A program made the translations under genes and the position numbers. Shown here piece by piece: positions 1 through 10,800 of a stretch of DNA of 64,000 nt (the stretch's first letter is position 1; the number at the start of each line of letters is the position of its first letter). The notes beneath the pieces are model-generated. The model made no database searches. It was given only the letters and a program-made list of their open reading frames with translations, and was not told the DNA's origin. The DNA lies in the NCBI GenBank assembly GCA_034508935.3, contig CM067444.1, positions 27,486,966 through 27,550,965 of the forward strand, in the 5' to 3' direction. Source of the stretch: Berghia stephanieae (lineage: Eukaryota > Mollusca > Gastropoda > Nudibranchia > Aeolidiidae).

Positions 1-1128
1 ACAATAAAAGCAAAACAGGAAGCATGGCATGAAAAAACCAGACAACTTGACTACGACAGAGACGGAAGAAAATTATGGAACCTAACCAAAGCTCTAAGTG
101 GACAAGAAAACAGATATGCTGCACCATCAGTAGAAGATGATCAGGGGAGGATTCTCAACAAAAAACAAGCAGCAAACTGTTTTATGAAGCAGTACTCAAG
201 TGTTGGGAGTATACAGATTAGAAAAGAACGAAAACGAGAAGTCCACAAAGAATTGAGAAAACACAAGGATACACCCAAAGAATCCACAGATGATGTCATG
301 TTCAGTTCGATTAAAAAAGAAGAAGTAGAAATTGCCTTGAAATCTCTAAAAACGAACAAATCACCAGGTCCAGATGATGTTACTAATGACATGTTGAAAC
401 ACCTAGGAACCCTCACAAAGAGGAAAATGAAACAACTGTTCAATGCAAGTTGGAAACAGGGTAAACTTCCACTCAAATGGAAACAGGCAACCATGATACC
501 AATTAAGAAGGATGGCAAGCCAAAAAATAAAACCGAAAGCTACCGGCCAATAAGTTTGACAAGCTGCTTGGGTAAACTGATGGAGAGAATTGTTAATCGC
601 CGTCTCCAATGGTATTTAGAAAGCAATAAGTTGATATCAGATGAACAGGCTGGTTTCAGACAATTACGCTGCACAGAGGACCAGATAACATACATCTCGC
701 AGCTGATCGAAAATGGTTACCAAGAAAAAAAACACACAGTCACAGTTTGGGTGGATATGGAAAAGGCATTTGACAAAGTCTGGACAAAAGGACTACTTCT
801 CAAACTTAAGAAAGCCAACGTTTCACACAACATGTTTGCATGGATTAAAGATTACCTCACAAATCGAAAAGCAAGAGTCCAATCTCAAAACTCTAAAAGC
901 AAGCTAACGAACATGACAAATGGAGTACCACAAGGCGGGGTTCTCTCACCAACCCTCTTTGTCGTTTTTATCAATGACATCTGCGAAACCAAATGCAGAG
1001 GAGTAAAAGCAGCCATGTATGCAGATGACCTTGCACTGATATGCACTGAAAGAAATATTGGTACTGCAAAGGCCAGGATACAGATGACTCTTGATGCTTT
1101 GAGCAAATGGACAAAAGACTGGGTATGA
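1..1128 (+). CDS. LINE ORF2 part 1: reverse transcriptase domain
   Basis: The frame is open from the first base of the window, so the ATG at 184 is not the true start. Visible RT motifs include SYRPISLTSCLGKLMERIV, DEQAGFRQLRCTEDQI, a catalytic Asp in VDMEKAFDKVW, NGVPQGGVLSPTLF and the catalytic box AAMYADDLALI. The frame ends at a TGA (1126-1128) just after LSKWTKDW. Homologous continuation (GMRVNADKT) lies in another frame, consistent with loss of one G from the G-run near 1121. This is ordinary LINE decay, not a programmed junction as far as can be seen. Confidence 0.9.
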   Translation, partial: TIKAKQEAWHEKTRQLDYDRDGRKLWNLTKALSGQENRYAAPSVEDDQGRILNKKQAANCFMKQYSSVGSIQIRKERKREVHKELRKHKDTPKESTDDVMFSSIKKEEVEIALKSLKTNKSPGPDDVTNDMLKHLGTLTKRKMKQLFNASWKQGKLPLKWKQATMIPIKKDGKPKNKTESYRPISLTSCLGKLMERIVNRRLQWYLESNKLISDEQAGFRQLRCTEDQITYISQLIENGYQEKKHTVTVWVDMEKAFDKVWTKGLLLKLKKANVSHNMFAWIKDYLTNRKARVQSQNSKSKLTNMTNGVPQGGVLSPTLFVVFINDICETKCRGVKAAMYADDLALICTERNIGTAKARIQMTLDALSKWTKDWV

Positions 1129-2681
1129 GAGTAAATGCTGATAAAACCACATACACAACATTCAGCTTATCAACCAAAAAGCAATCTATGCGATTAACTT
1201 TAGATGGAAAGATTCTGAGAGAAGACCTTATGCCTAAGTATCTAGGAGTGAAATTTGACCCTCGACTCACTTGGAAACATCAAATAGATGAAAGTCAACA
1301 GAAAGGGTACAAGAGAATGCAGCTTCTCCGAAAACTTGCTGGAACGCAATGGGGAGCAAACTCAAACGTCCTGAAGAAGACATATCTTGGATATGTAAGA
1401 CCTGCAATAGACTATGCCATATCGGCATGGGGAACGTGCTCACAGGCTCAATTTCAAAAGGTTGAAAAAATCCAAAACCAATGCCTACGCGTGATCACTG
1501 GAGCAATGAAAACAACACCAATTCACAAGATGGAAACCCACACAGGAATAAAACCTCTCAAAGAACAACGAAATTTAAAAATAGTGACACAATTCTCAAA
1601 GATAAAATTCATGGAATCCCAACCACTGCATCCAAGTACAATGGAAAAGAAAGAGAATCGACTCAAAAGGGAAAACTTCATCGCCTTGGGACAAAAACTA
1701 GAGAGCGAATATAAAGTGACACCAAAGGAAGATATTGCCCAAATCAATGTCCCAAATCTCAAACCACCACCGTGGAAAAAGAAACAAAAATCCATAACCA
1801 TCAACAAGAAAAACATTCGAAGCAATAATGACAATGCTCAAACCCTAAAGATGATCGATAAAAAATACCCAATGACCAACTGGATAAGAGTTTATACAGA
1901 TGGCTCAGTTTCCGGCCCCCTCATGAATGGAGGTGCTGGTGCACTCATACACTGGACAGATAAAACAGAAACAAAAATATCTGTATCAGTGGGTTCAATG
2001 TGCACAAGTACTAAAACTGAAGAAAAAGCCATCCTCAATGCAACAAAAGAACTATCCAGAGATCACAGAATATACGGGAAAAATGTGGTTTACTTGACAG
2101 ACTCTGATGATGCTCTCCGGTCTATTGAAAATTACCAGGACTCTGAAGCCGCACACACTGTGGAGGCCCTTGAGGGCTTATCTGATAAAACAGGAAAAAT
2201 TGTGCTGCAGTGGATTCCAAGTCATGTAGGTATATATGGAAATGAAATTGCCGATCAACTGGCCAAAGAAGGAGCCCAGAAGGAACAACCGAAGTCGTCA
2301 ATCACTTACCATCAGCAAAAGAAAATAATAAAGCTAAAAATAGACAAAGAAAGGAATGACACACACCTAGAACACAACAAGCAGGATCCAATCCATGCCA
2401 TTCAGCGAAGTAGCCAAGTCACTCTATTCCGCCTCCGAACAGGACACAATAGACTAAGAGGACATATGTTTACAAAGCTAGGTATTGGAACAACCCCTTA
2501 TTGCCCATGTGGAACCGACCATGAAACCACTTTACATGTGCTTATGGATTGCCCATTATACAACGTGCAACGTTCGAACCACTGGGTCACCCCTACAACA
2601 CTCAACACAAAGCTCTGTGGTGAGGCTGAGGACCTAAAGCGGACCACAGACTTCATAGCAGATATCGGACTGCAGCCATAG
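1107..2681 (+). CDS. LINE ORF2 part 2: RT thumb, RNase H, Cys/His motif
   Basis: This continues the polyprotein after the frameshift. The first 20 or so codons overlap the previous frame, so its ATG at 1107 is fortuitous. The RT thumb contains MPKYLGVKFDPRLTW. An RNase H domain follows at about residues 258-390 with its four acidic positions: VYTDGS, TEEKAIL, VYLTDSDDA and IPSHVGIYGNEIADQLAKEG. Near the C-terminus CPCGTDHETTLHVLMDCPLY is the Cys/His motif found at the end of many RNase H-bearing LINE ORF2s. The stop is at 2679-2681. No internal stop is visible in 524 codons. Confidence 0.9.
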   Translation: MDKRLGMRVNADKTTYTTFSLSTKKQSMRLTLDGKILREDLMPKYLGVKFDPRLTWKHQIDESQQKGYKRMQLLRKLAGTQWGANSNVLKKTYLGYVRPAIDYAISAWGTCSQAQFQKVEKIQNQCLRVITGAMKTTPIHKMETHTGIKPLKEQRNLKIVTQFSKIKFMESQPLHPSTMEKKENRLKRENFIALGQKLESEYKVTPKEDIAQINVPNLKPPPWKKKQKSITINKKNIRSNNDNAQTLKMIDKKYPMTNWIRVYTDGSVSGPLMNGGAGALIHWTDKTETKISVSVGSMCTSTKTEEKAILNATKELSRDHRIYGKNVVYLTDSDDALRSIENYQDSEAAHTVEALEGLSDKTGKIVLQWIPSHVGIYGNEIADQLAKEGAQKEQPKSSITYHQQKKIIKLKIDKERNDTHLEHNKQDPIHAIQRSSQVTLFRLRTGHNRLRGHMFTKLGIGTTPYCPCGTDHETTLHVLMDCPLYNVQRSNHWVTPTTLNTKLCGEAEDLKRTTDFIADIGLQP

Positions 2682-2719
2682 ATGTCCATCAGAGGAACGA
2701 AGAAGAAGAAGAAGAAGAA

Positions 2720-2972
2720 GATCCCGGTTCCAATAACGTGAAACGGACAATTGCAATTGCTAGTTACCCTTTGGATAGGACACTTGTCTACCTCAAAGTA
2801 CTTTCCAAATTTAACAGATCCAGCTACCAATTCACTGCTGGGTGGAAATGGGGGGTGGGGGGGGGGGGGGGGACTCAGAAAAAAAAAAAATCGATTTTAT
2901 CCGGGTTCAATCTCATCCCCTTTTTGTGTGAAGTGAGTGCTCTACCAACCAAGCTTTAGGGACCTCCGTGAA
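2720..2972 (-). mobile_element. SINE-A copy, 5'-truncated by the LINE
   Basis: Reads as the reverse strand of SINE-A, a tRNA-derived SINE whose forward head is GATAGCTCAGTTGGTAGA (A-box-like). Here the body starts abruptly at ATCCCGGTT, directly after the LINE (GAA)n tail, and ends in the reverse-complemented tRNA-like head near 2940-2970. A long G run (about 2855-2872) and an A run lie inside. Confidence 0.75.
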
Positions 2973-2994
2973 AATGTGAATAATGATCCTCTTT

Positions 2995-3078
2995 TAAGGA
3001 CTCAACTTTGCACTTACGGCGGGGCACAGTCCAAGGATCTACCAGTCAGAAAGTGATTGCCACACCACAGTTACTCAA
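2995..3078 (-). mobile_element. SINE-B fragment, degenerate
   Basis: The stretch beginning GGACTCAACTTTGCACTTAC aligns by eye with the tRNA-like end of the reverse strand of SINE-B (compare 4460-4540 and 43105-43200). Only about 80 bp remain. Confidence 0.45.
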
Positions 3079-3324
3079 AGTCGTCTCAGTTCTGAGTATT
3101 TGTATTCAAGGGCAGAGAAAGTTGTTGAAAAATGGTAGGCATTGTTGGTGTAGTTTGGTGTAGACTGAGGTAATTTGATAATCTTCGCTTGAAGGGTCTA
3201 AAACTGTTGTGTTAAAATTTGATTCGGGAAGAGCAATCCGGTCTTGAGTGTGTTTTTTGCAGGGTTTTTCTTTGAATGCGTAAATTTTGTTGTATGTCCA
3301 GCTGTTTTGTTTTCTATATTCCAG

Positions 3325-3575
3325 GATTCCACAAGATCTTGGCCAGCCTTTCTAAATCTCCTTTGGTTGTCAGGATTCCTTTTAGCCAACATTATTATAT
3401 TGTATTACGTTTTTGCTGAACAGAAGCTTTGGGGATTGTAAGTTCTTGTAATTTTTTATTATTTTTCTATTATTATATTTTGTTGTTTGTTTATATCCCT
3501 ACATAACTGGTATTATCCTTATTATTATTTATTATTATTGTTATTATTATTTATTATTATTATTATTATTTATTA

Positions 3576-3609
<34 letters not shown>

Positions 3610-4747
3610 TTTTAATCATTAGAATAATCGTCATGTTCAGAGTAACATTAAACTGCTACTGGGTGGGGTTCCTACCTCCCATAGCGGGCATGGAGGTACC
3701 TGCTGTCTTCTATCCCCTCTTACCTGTTTTCCAATTGCTTTCTGTCTTTGTCTTGGAATGAGATTACTTAGTTTTGTCCTGACCCTTGTTTTGTTTACGT
3801 CTTATATATGATTTGTAAATATTTGAGTGTATTCCTCTTATTGGGGACCTGTGCTTGTGTATGGATGAGACATTTAGTTGATCTCAAACTAAGTACTTTG
3901 ATAGTGTGTTCTTGGAATCTACATCTGTTTCCTATTTGAACCAATTCCCCTTTGTCTTCCTTTTTCTCGGGTACTTTAATTGTAATTGTAGAACATTTTA
4001 CTATCCCATTTTCTTCCTTTTTACTGGCGCTGATATGACCTTAATGTGTTGCAAGCGCCATAAAACCCTTTAAAACAAACAAATTAAGCTGCTAGAAGCT
4101 GTGGACTATATAACATAAGGAACAAAAATGAATATAGCAGCTTCGAAAAAGAACAAAATACCAAACACCAGTTATTGAAAACACACCGCTGTCGAGTGAA
4201 GGCTGGTGAGTGAATGTACCTTTCAGCATTCTATTATTAATTTTTTTTTAAATGAGCTTTTATAGAGTGCAATATCCAGTAAACGTGCTCAAAGCGCTTT
4301 AGAAGGGGTCCCTGGCCAACCTCAACACTTAACATGTAGGACGAGACATGACGCCTGTTTGGCGATATTACCGTTTTTACAGACAGAAGCAACGCTGTTA
4401 ACAGCCAGGTACTCATTTTACACCTGAGTACGGTGAGAGAATGTGGGCCTTTTCTCAAAGCCTCAACTATGTGCCGAGCGAGGCTCAAACCCAGGACCTT
4501 CCGATCCGAAAGAGAGTGTCATACCACAAGACCACATTCTGGTCCCAAGGGTGTGGAATTTGATACCACATGAGATATGTTCTTCGTCTTCACTGGAGAA
4601 TTTCAAGCATTGATTGAAGACATTTTTATTCAGACAGGCATTTCTTTTGATTATGTGTATAATTAGCGTTGTTCGTGTACTGTGTTAGGGCTTAACCTTT
4701 GATATGCGCCCAGATGAAGGGATGTTTGGCGCACTATAAATCGATAC

Positions 4748-4817
<70 letters not shown>

Positions 4818-7800
4818 TTTATTTATTATTTATTATTATATTTTTATTATTATATTATTATTATTATTATTATTATTATTAAACACGGAGATCTCTGTCA
4901 TCTATCTGTAATTTAGTAATGTATATATGTCTTTATTGTTGGCTGAAGAAGGGTTTTGAGCCCTAAACGTTCTGTGTTTGGTAATTTGTTCTTGTTTGAA
5001 GCTGTTATATTCATTTTTATTTATTACTTTTTACAGTCCACAGCTTCTAGCATCCTAGTATCAAAAGGACATTGAGCATGGTAAATCAATGGAAATGCAC
5101 AAAATAAATATTCATAAAATATTGATGTATAATCAGAAAAAAATTCAGTCTCACTGTCAAAGAAAGACATACAAAACTTTCTCGACACGTTGTCAATGAG
5201 TCTTTGTTTATTTTTTTCTTTACCCGAGCAGATTATTCTATCAAATGGCTGTAGTGAATGAGATCAGCGTGTGGACGTTACTGTGGTGTGTCATCATGAC
5301 TGACTATATCATCAAGTTCTTCACCATTATTTCTAAAGCTGTGCTCGCCATGTTGCAGCCCTGTTGTCATAACTACAGGCAAAGAGTAAGGAGATGTCTT
5401 TTGACCTTTTTTTTGGTGTTTTTTTTCATCAAATAGATATTGTTGGGGTTCTTTTTTTTAAGGTAGGGGGGGGGGGGGGGGGGGTGATGGTCTTGAAATA
5501 TGTATGACATAATCAGTCGGAAGATGAAAATTTTGAATTTGCATTTTTTAATTTTTTGTTATTTTAATCTTTATTTGAAGTAAATCGGGTGATTTTTCAT
5601 GAATTTATGGTCAGATGTATGAGAAAGGTATCCAGCAACTTTTCTCAAATTTCATACTTTTTCAACTATACTAGCTGTAAAAGGGTTGTCATTGTTCTAC
5701 TATTGAAATCTAAAACCTTTATGGTCTCTATAAGATTAATTGAAAATCTGTGTTTGTAATCTTATATTCTTAAATCTTTATTTTATTTGTTGGCTGTGTA
5801 AGACTATTCAAATGCTTTTTTAAACTATAATTTTAGTTTAGTTTTTGTGTGTGTGAATGAGTATGTTTCAGCCAAAGTAATTTGTAATTTAAGCGCTTAG
5901 AGTCTGGTGTCTCGGAGTTATAGCGCTATATAAGTTTTCAGCATTATTATTATTATTAACAAAATGACTATTTATAATTGAAAATTACGTTTTGATTTGT
6001 ATTTTCTCACAGGGAAAGTATTATTTACTGATAGAAAGTTTATCCCAGTTGTATCGACAATCCGTCACCATAGTGCCATGGCTTTTTTACCTCAATGACT
6101 CAACCCGTACAAGTCTTTGGTTTGCCTTCATCACAGAAGCAGTATATCTGGGGTTTAAGGTAAAATGAACATTTGTCTTTTTTAATCACATGTTTTCTCT
6201 CTTTTAATGCAATCTATCATAAAATCTATTCCATTAGACAGTCTTATCTTTTATCTTTTTAAAAAAATTACTTTTTCTTTCGTAGTTGAGGTAACATAAC
6301 CACACCTCTGGGTGGGGTTCCTTACATCCCATAGTGGGCAGGGAGGCACTTACTGTATCTTCTATCCCCCTATATCTGTTTCCAACATGCTTTCTGTCTT
6401 TGTCTTAAAATGAAATTACTTTTGTCGAGGCCCTGCCGGATACCTGAGCTGGGAGGGAAACAGTCAAATGTGTAGTTACAGTTTTGGGAGATGATATTTT
6501 TTGTCTTGTAAATCATCTCTCTGTTATGCACTGTATTGTTTTGATTACATATTGTATATGATTTGTAAACATTTGAGTGTATCCCTATTAGTTGGGACCT
6601 GTACTTGTGTCTGGATGAGACTTTTAGATGGTCTCAAACTAAGTACTTTGATAGTTGCTCTTGGAATCTACATCTGTTTCCTATTTGAACCAATTCCCCT
6701 TTATCTTACCTTTTCTTGGGTGTTTTAATTGTAATTCTAGAACTTTTTACGATCCCATTATCTTCCTTTTTTCTGGTGCTGCTGTGACCTAAATCTGTTG
6801 CAAGCGCCTCAAAACCCTTAAAAACAAAAAACAAAACATAACCACACCCTTTGTTCTTTAACCCCACATGATTTGGACTGTCCAAACAGGCATCATGGAG
6901 CAAGCAATGACAGTAATTTATAAATTAAGCGAGACTACACATGTGTTACACGCATTGGTACGTGGTAACTACCACCAGAGCAATTGAACTAACACATAAG
7001 ACTGTAACCTTAAAACATCTGATTGAGAAAATCTAGTGAAAACTTATCGCCCAACTGGTAGTCTAAAAACACAAAAGGCAGTGTGATGTCAGCTTCACTT
7101 ATTCTATTGTTAGTAAACAACCAGCTATGTTTATTTGAGTGGTTTTTTAGATGTGTCATGAATCCCATTGTTTGATTGGCCAATATCTCTATGACCTATA
7201 TGAATGGTCCGTCTTTTTTTGTTTTTATGATCTTTAATGGTCTGTATGGATATATTGAAACATTTTTGGTTTAGAATGAGTTTAGCTGCATCGTTGCATT
7301 GCAGTCTCTTACAACATGGATAATGCGACTTAAATTGAATTTGAGGGCAGGGGCAGACAACTATGCTCCTCAATAATATTCCTTTAGAAAATGGATATTG
7401 CAGTTACCTCTGTCCACCTAGCAGTAATGGGATACTTTCGTCTGTTAGAACGGTGGAAAGCAGTTTACAATAGACCATTGTGTTATTCGAAGAGTAGCAA
7501 GTAATTTTACAGAACTTGGGATTAATGAGTGTCCAAGGGCCAACTGTATGTTTAGTTGCACATGTCAGAATCATTAAGACCCTGGTATTTAGGTTAAATC
7601 CTCGCAGTTTACCTGTGATTGCTGATAAAATAATAAATAAAATAAATATATAGCGCATTTCCTTAGATTTACCATGCTCAATGCGCTTCACAATTTTTAA
7701 TTTATTTCGCCTGTAGGCCACAAGGAACCATATTTCCAATATATAGTGCCAGTCGCCTATTAGGCATCTTTTGTTTTGTACAAACTACAAACACTCTTAC

Positions 7801-10800
7801 AATATATGCCACTTCCTATTATAACCAGATATTCATTCAAAATGTTTTTGTTTTTTGAGAGACTATATACTTTTACGACTTTTATAATTTTTTTTAGTGA
7901 CTTTTGTTATTGTCTATACTCCAGGGTTGGTCTATGTGGAAATCTGTACAATTTGTCTATTCAGCATTCCGTCAGTTTCAATCCAACACAGTAAGTTCAT
8001 CTTTACTTTTTTGTTTTATCTCCATAATCAGAATTCCTCTATTCCTGGTATTTTGACTAGATTACAGAGACGTTCGGATCATGGAATCCGTCCTTAAAGT
8101 GGTGTCTATAATTTTGACTGCAAACTTTGGTAATCAAAGACTATCGTTTTGCAACAAAAAACAATGACTATACTGCTGTCATCACTGGCCAATGCGGGGT
8201 TTATTAGAATTGTTTTTACATACTTTTGAAGGTTTTGGTTCGTCATTATAAGGATGGTCATTTCTGGGTTGCTTTTTTTCACAACGATTTCTCATTTTAC
8301 ATTGGTACGTTGACTCTACATCTTTTTGCTGAAGAGACTGACATGTTGAGAAATTATAATAAATTTAACTTGAGTAGGGTGGTGCTTATTCTTGATGAGC
8401 AATTGAAGCAAGCAAAAGGGTGAGAGCACGAACCTTTACTTTAATTGAAAAAAGTAGCCCAATGACATCAATATCAAGTGATAGGGGATTGAATTATGTA
8501 AACTGACTAGTTACACTTGATTGACACTTTTTTATTATTGCGCACATATACAGCATTACCACGATGATATAGGAGGCAGCGCTGTCTGCCATAATGACTG
8601 GAAAGAATAGACAAACAAATAAGTTACCTATCTGACTTAACCCATAGAGGCCCGGTGTTTACTAAAAAAAATTCCCCTGAGGCCCAGTGTAAGGGGCATA
8701 ACTCTTAACAAAAAAATACCAACACAAAGTTAAAAAATTATTAAACGAGAACCAAATGACATAAAATTATAATTTTAATTCCTTTTTATAGCCAGATAAA
8801 TTTGCTTTCGAATGATATATAACATGACATGTTTTGATTTCAATAAATTGGGAAAAAAAATATTAAAAAAAAAAACTCGTTCCCCGCACCCCCATTCCCG
8901 TCATTTTCGTCAATCTTGGACTCCGATTCAGTGTCCGAATCACCTTGATCGGGTGCTAACGCCTCGTCTTGTCCATCCCCACCATCGTTTACATCTTCTC
9001 TTTCTAGTTCGATATCGCTTTCATTTCCAAAATCCTCTTCATTGTCTACACCACTCTCCAAAACATCATTTCTAAGCGCCACGCAACAAACTCGTGAGGT
9101 ATGGGAATGCCATTTTTCTGAATTCGATTACTCACTTGCTATAACGATATAAACGTGCGGTAAAAAGGAAACGGAAATAGAACGATCGCATTACGTTTAC
9201 GATGTTTCCGGTTTAGAATAAAACGAAGTGATTCGTTGCAATAACAAAGTAAACATGATCCGTTTTTTCTCGGGGGCCGCGGCGATGACGGGCGATGCGG
9301 GCCTCAACAGTCGCGGGCGACTCCAGGGAAGCGGGCCTCTATGGGTTAAATTGGATGTGGCCATGCGGTTTAGTTTTAAACCAGATTATTCTTCAATCGT
9401 ATGTCGATTGCACTGAATTGGAAGTGAACGGTGTCAGTTAGTGTGATGTTCAGATTATAAAGTCATAAATCCTCTATTGTAAATTTTTTTTTTTAATTGA
9501 GCTTTTATATAATGCAAAATCCACTAAACGTGCTCAAAGCGCTTTACAAGGGATCCCTGGCCAACAGCAACACACATTTAACATTATGATGGGACATGAC
9601 ACCTGTTAGGCGATATTACAATTTGTTTGGACAGAGACAACGCTGTTAATGGCCATGTACTCATTTTACACCTGAGTACGGAATGTGAGTAAAGAGCCTT
9701 CTCCAAGGACTCAACTATGCGCCGAGTGAAGCTCAAACCCAGGACCTTCCAATATGAAAGTGAGTGTCATACCACTAGACCACATATCCACACATATTGT
9801 AATAGGTTTTGAAAGTGATTGTTCCTATTTGGAAACAAGAATTTCCATATTACGATGTACAAATAAAGAAGAGAAGAAAAAAATCCATCCCCAGGTGACC
9901 TGTCAGCATAATGGAGACATCTGGAATCTGGAGTTCCAGATTAGAGAGAACTGAGAGAATTTTTATTTATATTTGTTTTAAACATAAATGGATATGTCCA
10001 TTTACTTTTTAAAAATGTATTTCAATGCTGTTTGCTCTTAACAATGCTTCTCTCATTCCCTATTATTGAAAGTCATTCATTTTATATAGCACCCTTTTTG
10101 ACTTAGCACTCTTGCTCTTGCAATGTTCTTCATTGCCTGTTACCAATAAAGATGAATGACACATTTGTTTAGGATTGGTATGACTTTCGATTGATGTCCA
10201 TATAAGATTGATGATAAATACTAGAGCAACTTTGTTGCAATTGTTTTTATCTCAGGAAGGGTTAGTGGGCTCTGTGTCCTCACAGCCATACTGCCATTCC
10301 TCAGTTAAATGAACATTTTCCTTTTCTTCCGCAAAACTTGATATAGTGTGTTGATGTTTGCTTTTACTTTAATTTCACCAGTTAATCTATTTTTTAATCT
10401 TTTTTTTTTCCCTAGTCATTTGGCAAAAAGCCAAGTGCCAGCGACATGTTAGAAAGAGGTAACCAATGTCCTATCTGCCAAGATTCTGTCAAAGATCCTG
10501 TAATGCTTCCGTGTAAAGTGAGTTTTAGCATAAATGAGAGATAATTAGAAGTATGTTGATATGATGAACAATAACTATTATTTAGTTTGTTATATCATTA
10601 TGAGGAGTGATCAGGAGCTCCACCTCTAAGTGATGAATTAGATACTCTCTTAACTAAATGTTTAGCTTTTCCCTATAACTATAACAAATAATGATTTTGA
10701 TCAAGTTATTGAGAAAATTTAGATTTAACCAATTAATTTTCTTGTCTTTATTTTAACATTTTTTTACTTATAATATTGTTCAGCATAAAAATGCTTTATT

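Larger units (their letters stand above)
1..2720 (+). mobile_element. I-like non-LTR retrotransposon (LINE), 5' end cut by window
   Basis: The frame is open from base 1. It encodes, in order, a linker, reverse transcriptase, RNase H and a C-terminal Cys/His motif, then a 17-base UTR and a (GAA)n tail at about 2698-2719. RT plus RNase H in this order is known from the I group of LINEs (I, Nimb, Ingi and relatives); clade placement here is by motif only. The only visible break in the coding part is one frameshift near 1125, so the copy is young. The tail abuts the middle of a SINE-A copy, so the LINE probably inserted into that SINE. The endonuclease part lies off the left edge. If the first RNFT exons are also off the left edge, this copy sits in an RNFT intron. 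Confidence 0.9.
4086..5062. mobile_element. FB-1 foldback element split by nested insertions
   Basis: Left arm 4086-4170 (GCTGCTAGAAGCTGTGGACT onward) and right arm 4884-5062 ending TCCACAGCTTCTAGC are reverse complements of each other, as in the simpler copy at 14446-14807. The centre holds a SINE-B copy (about 4233-4545) and a second retroposon tail ending in (ATT)n (about 4560-4882). Order of events: FB-1 first, then the two insertions. Confidence 0.75.

Noticed and set aside
4699-4911. Leucine-rich frame
   Set aside because: Translation of an (ATT)n tail.
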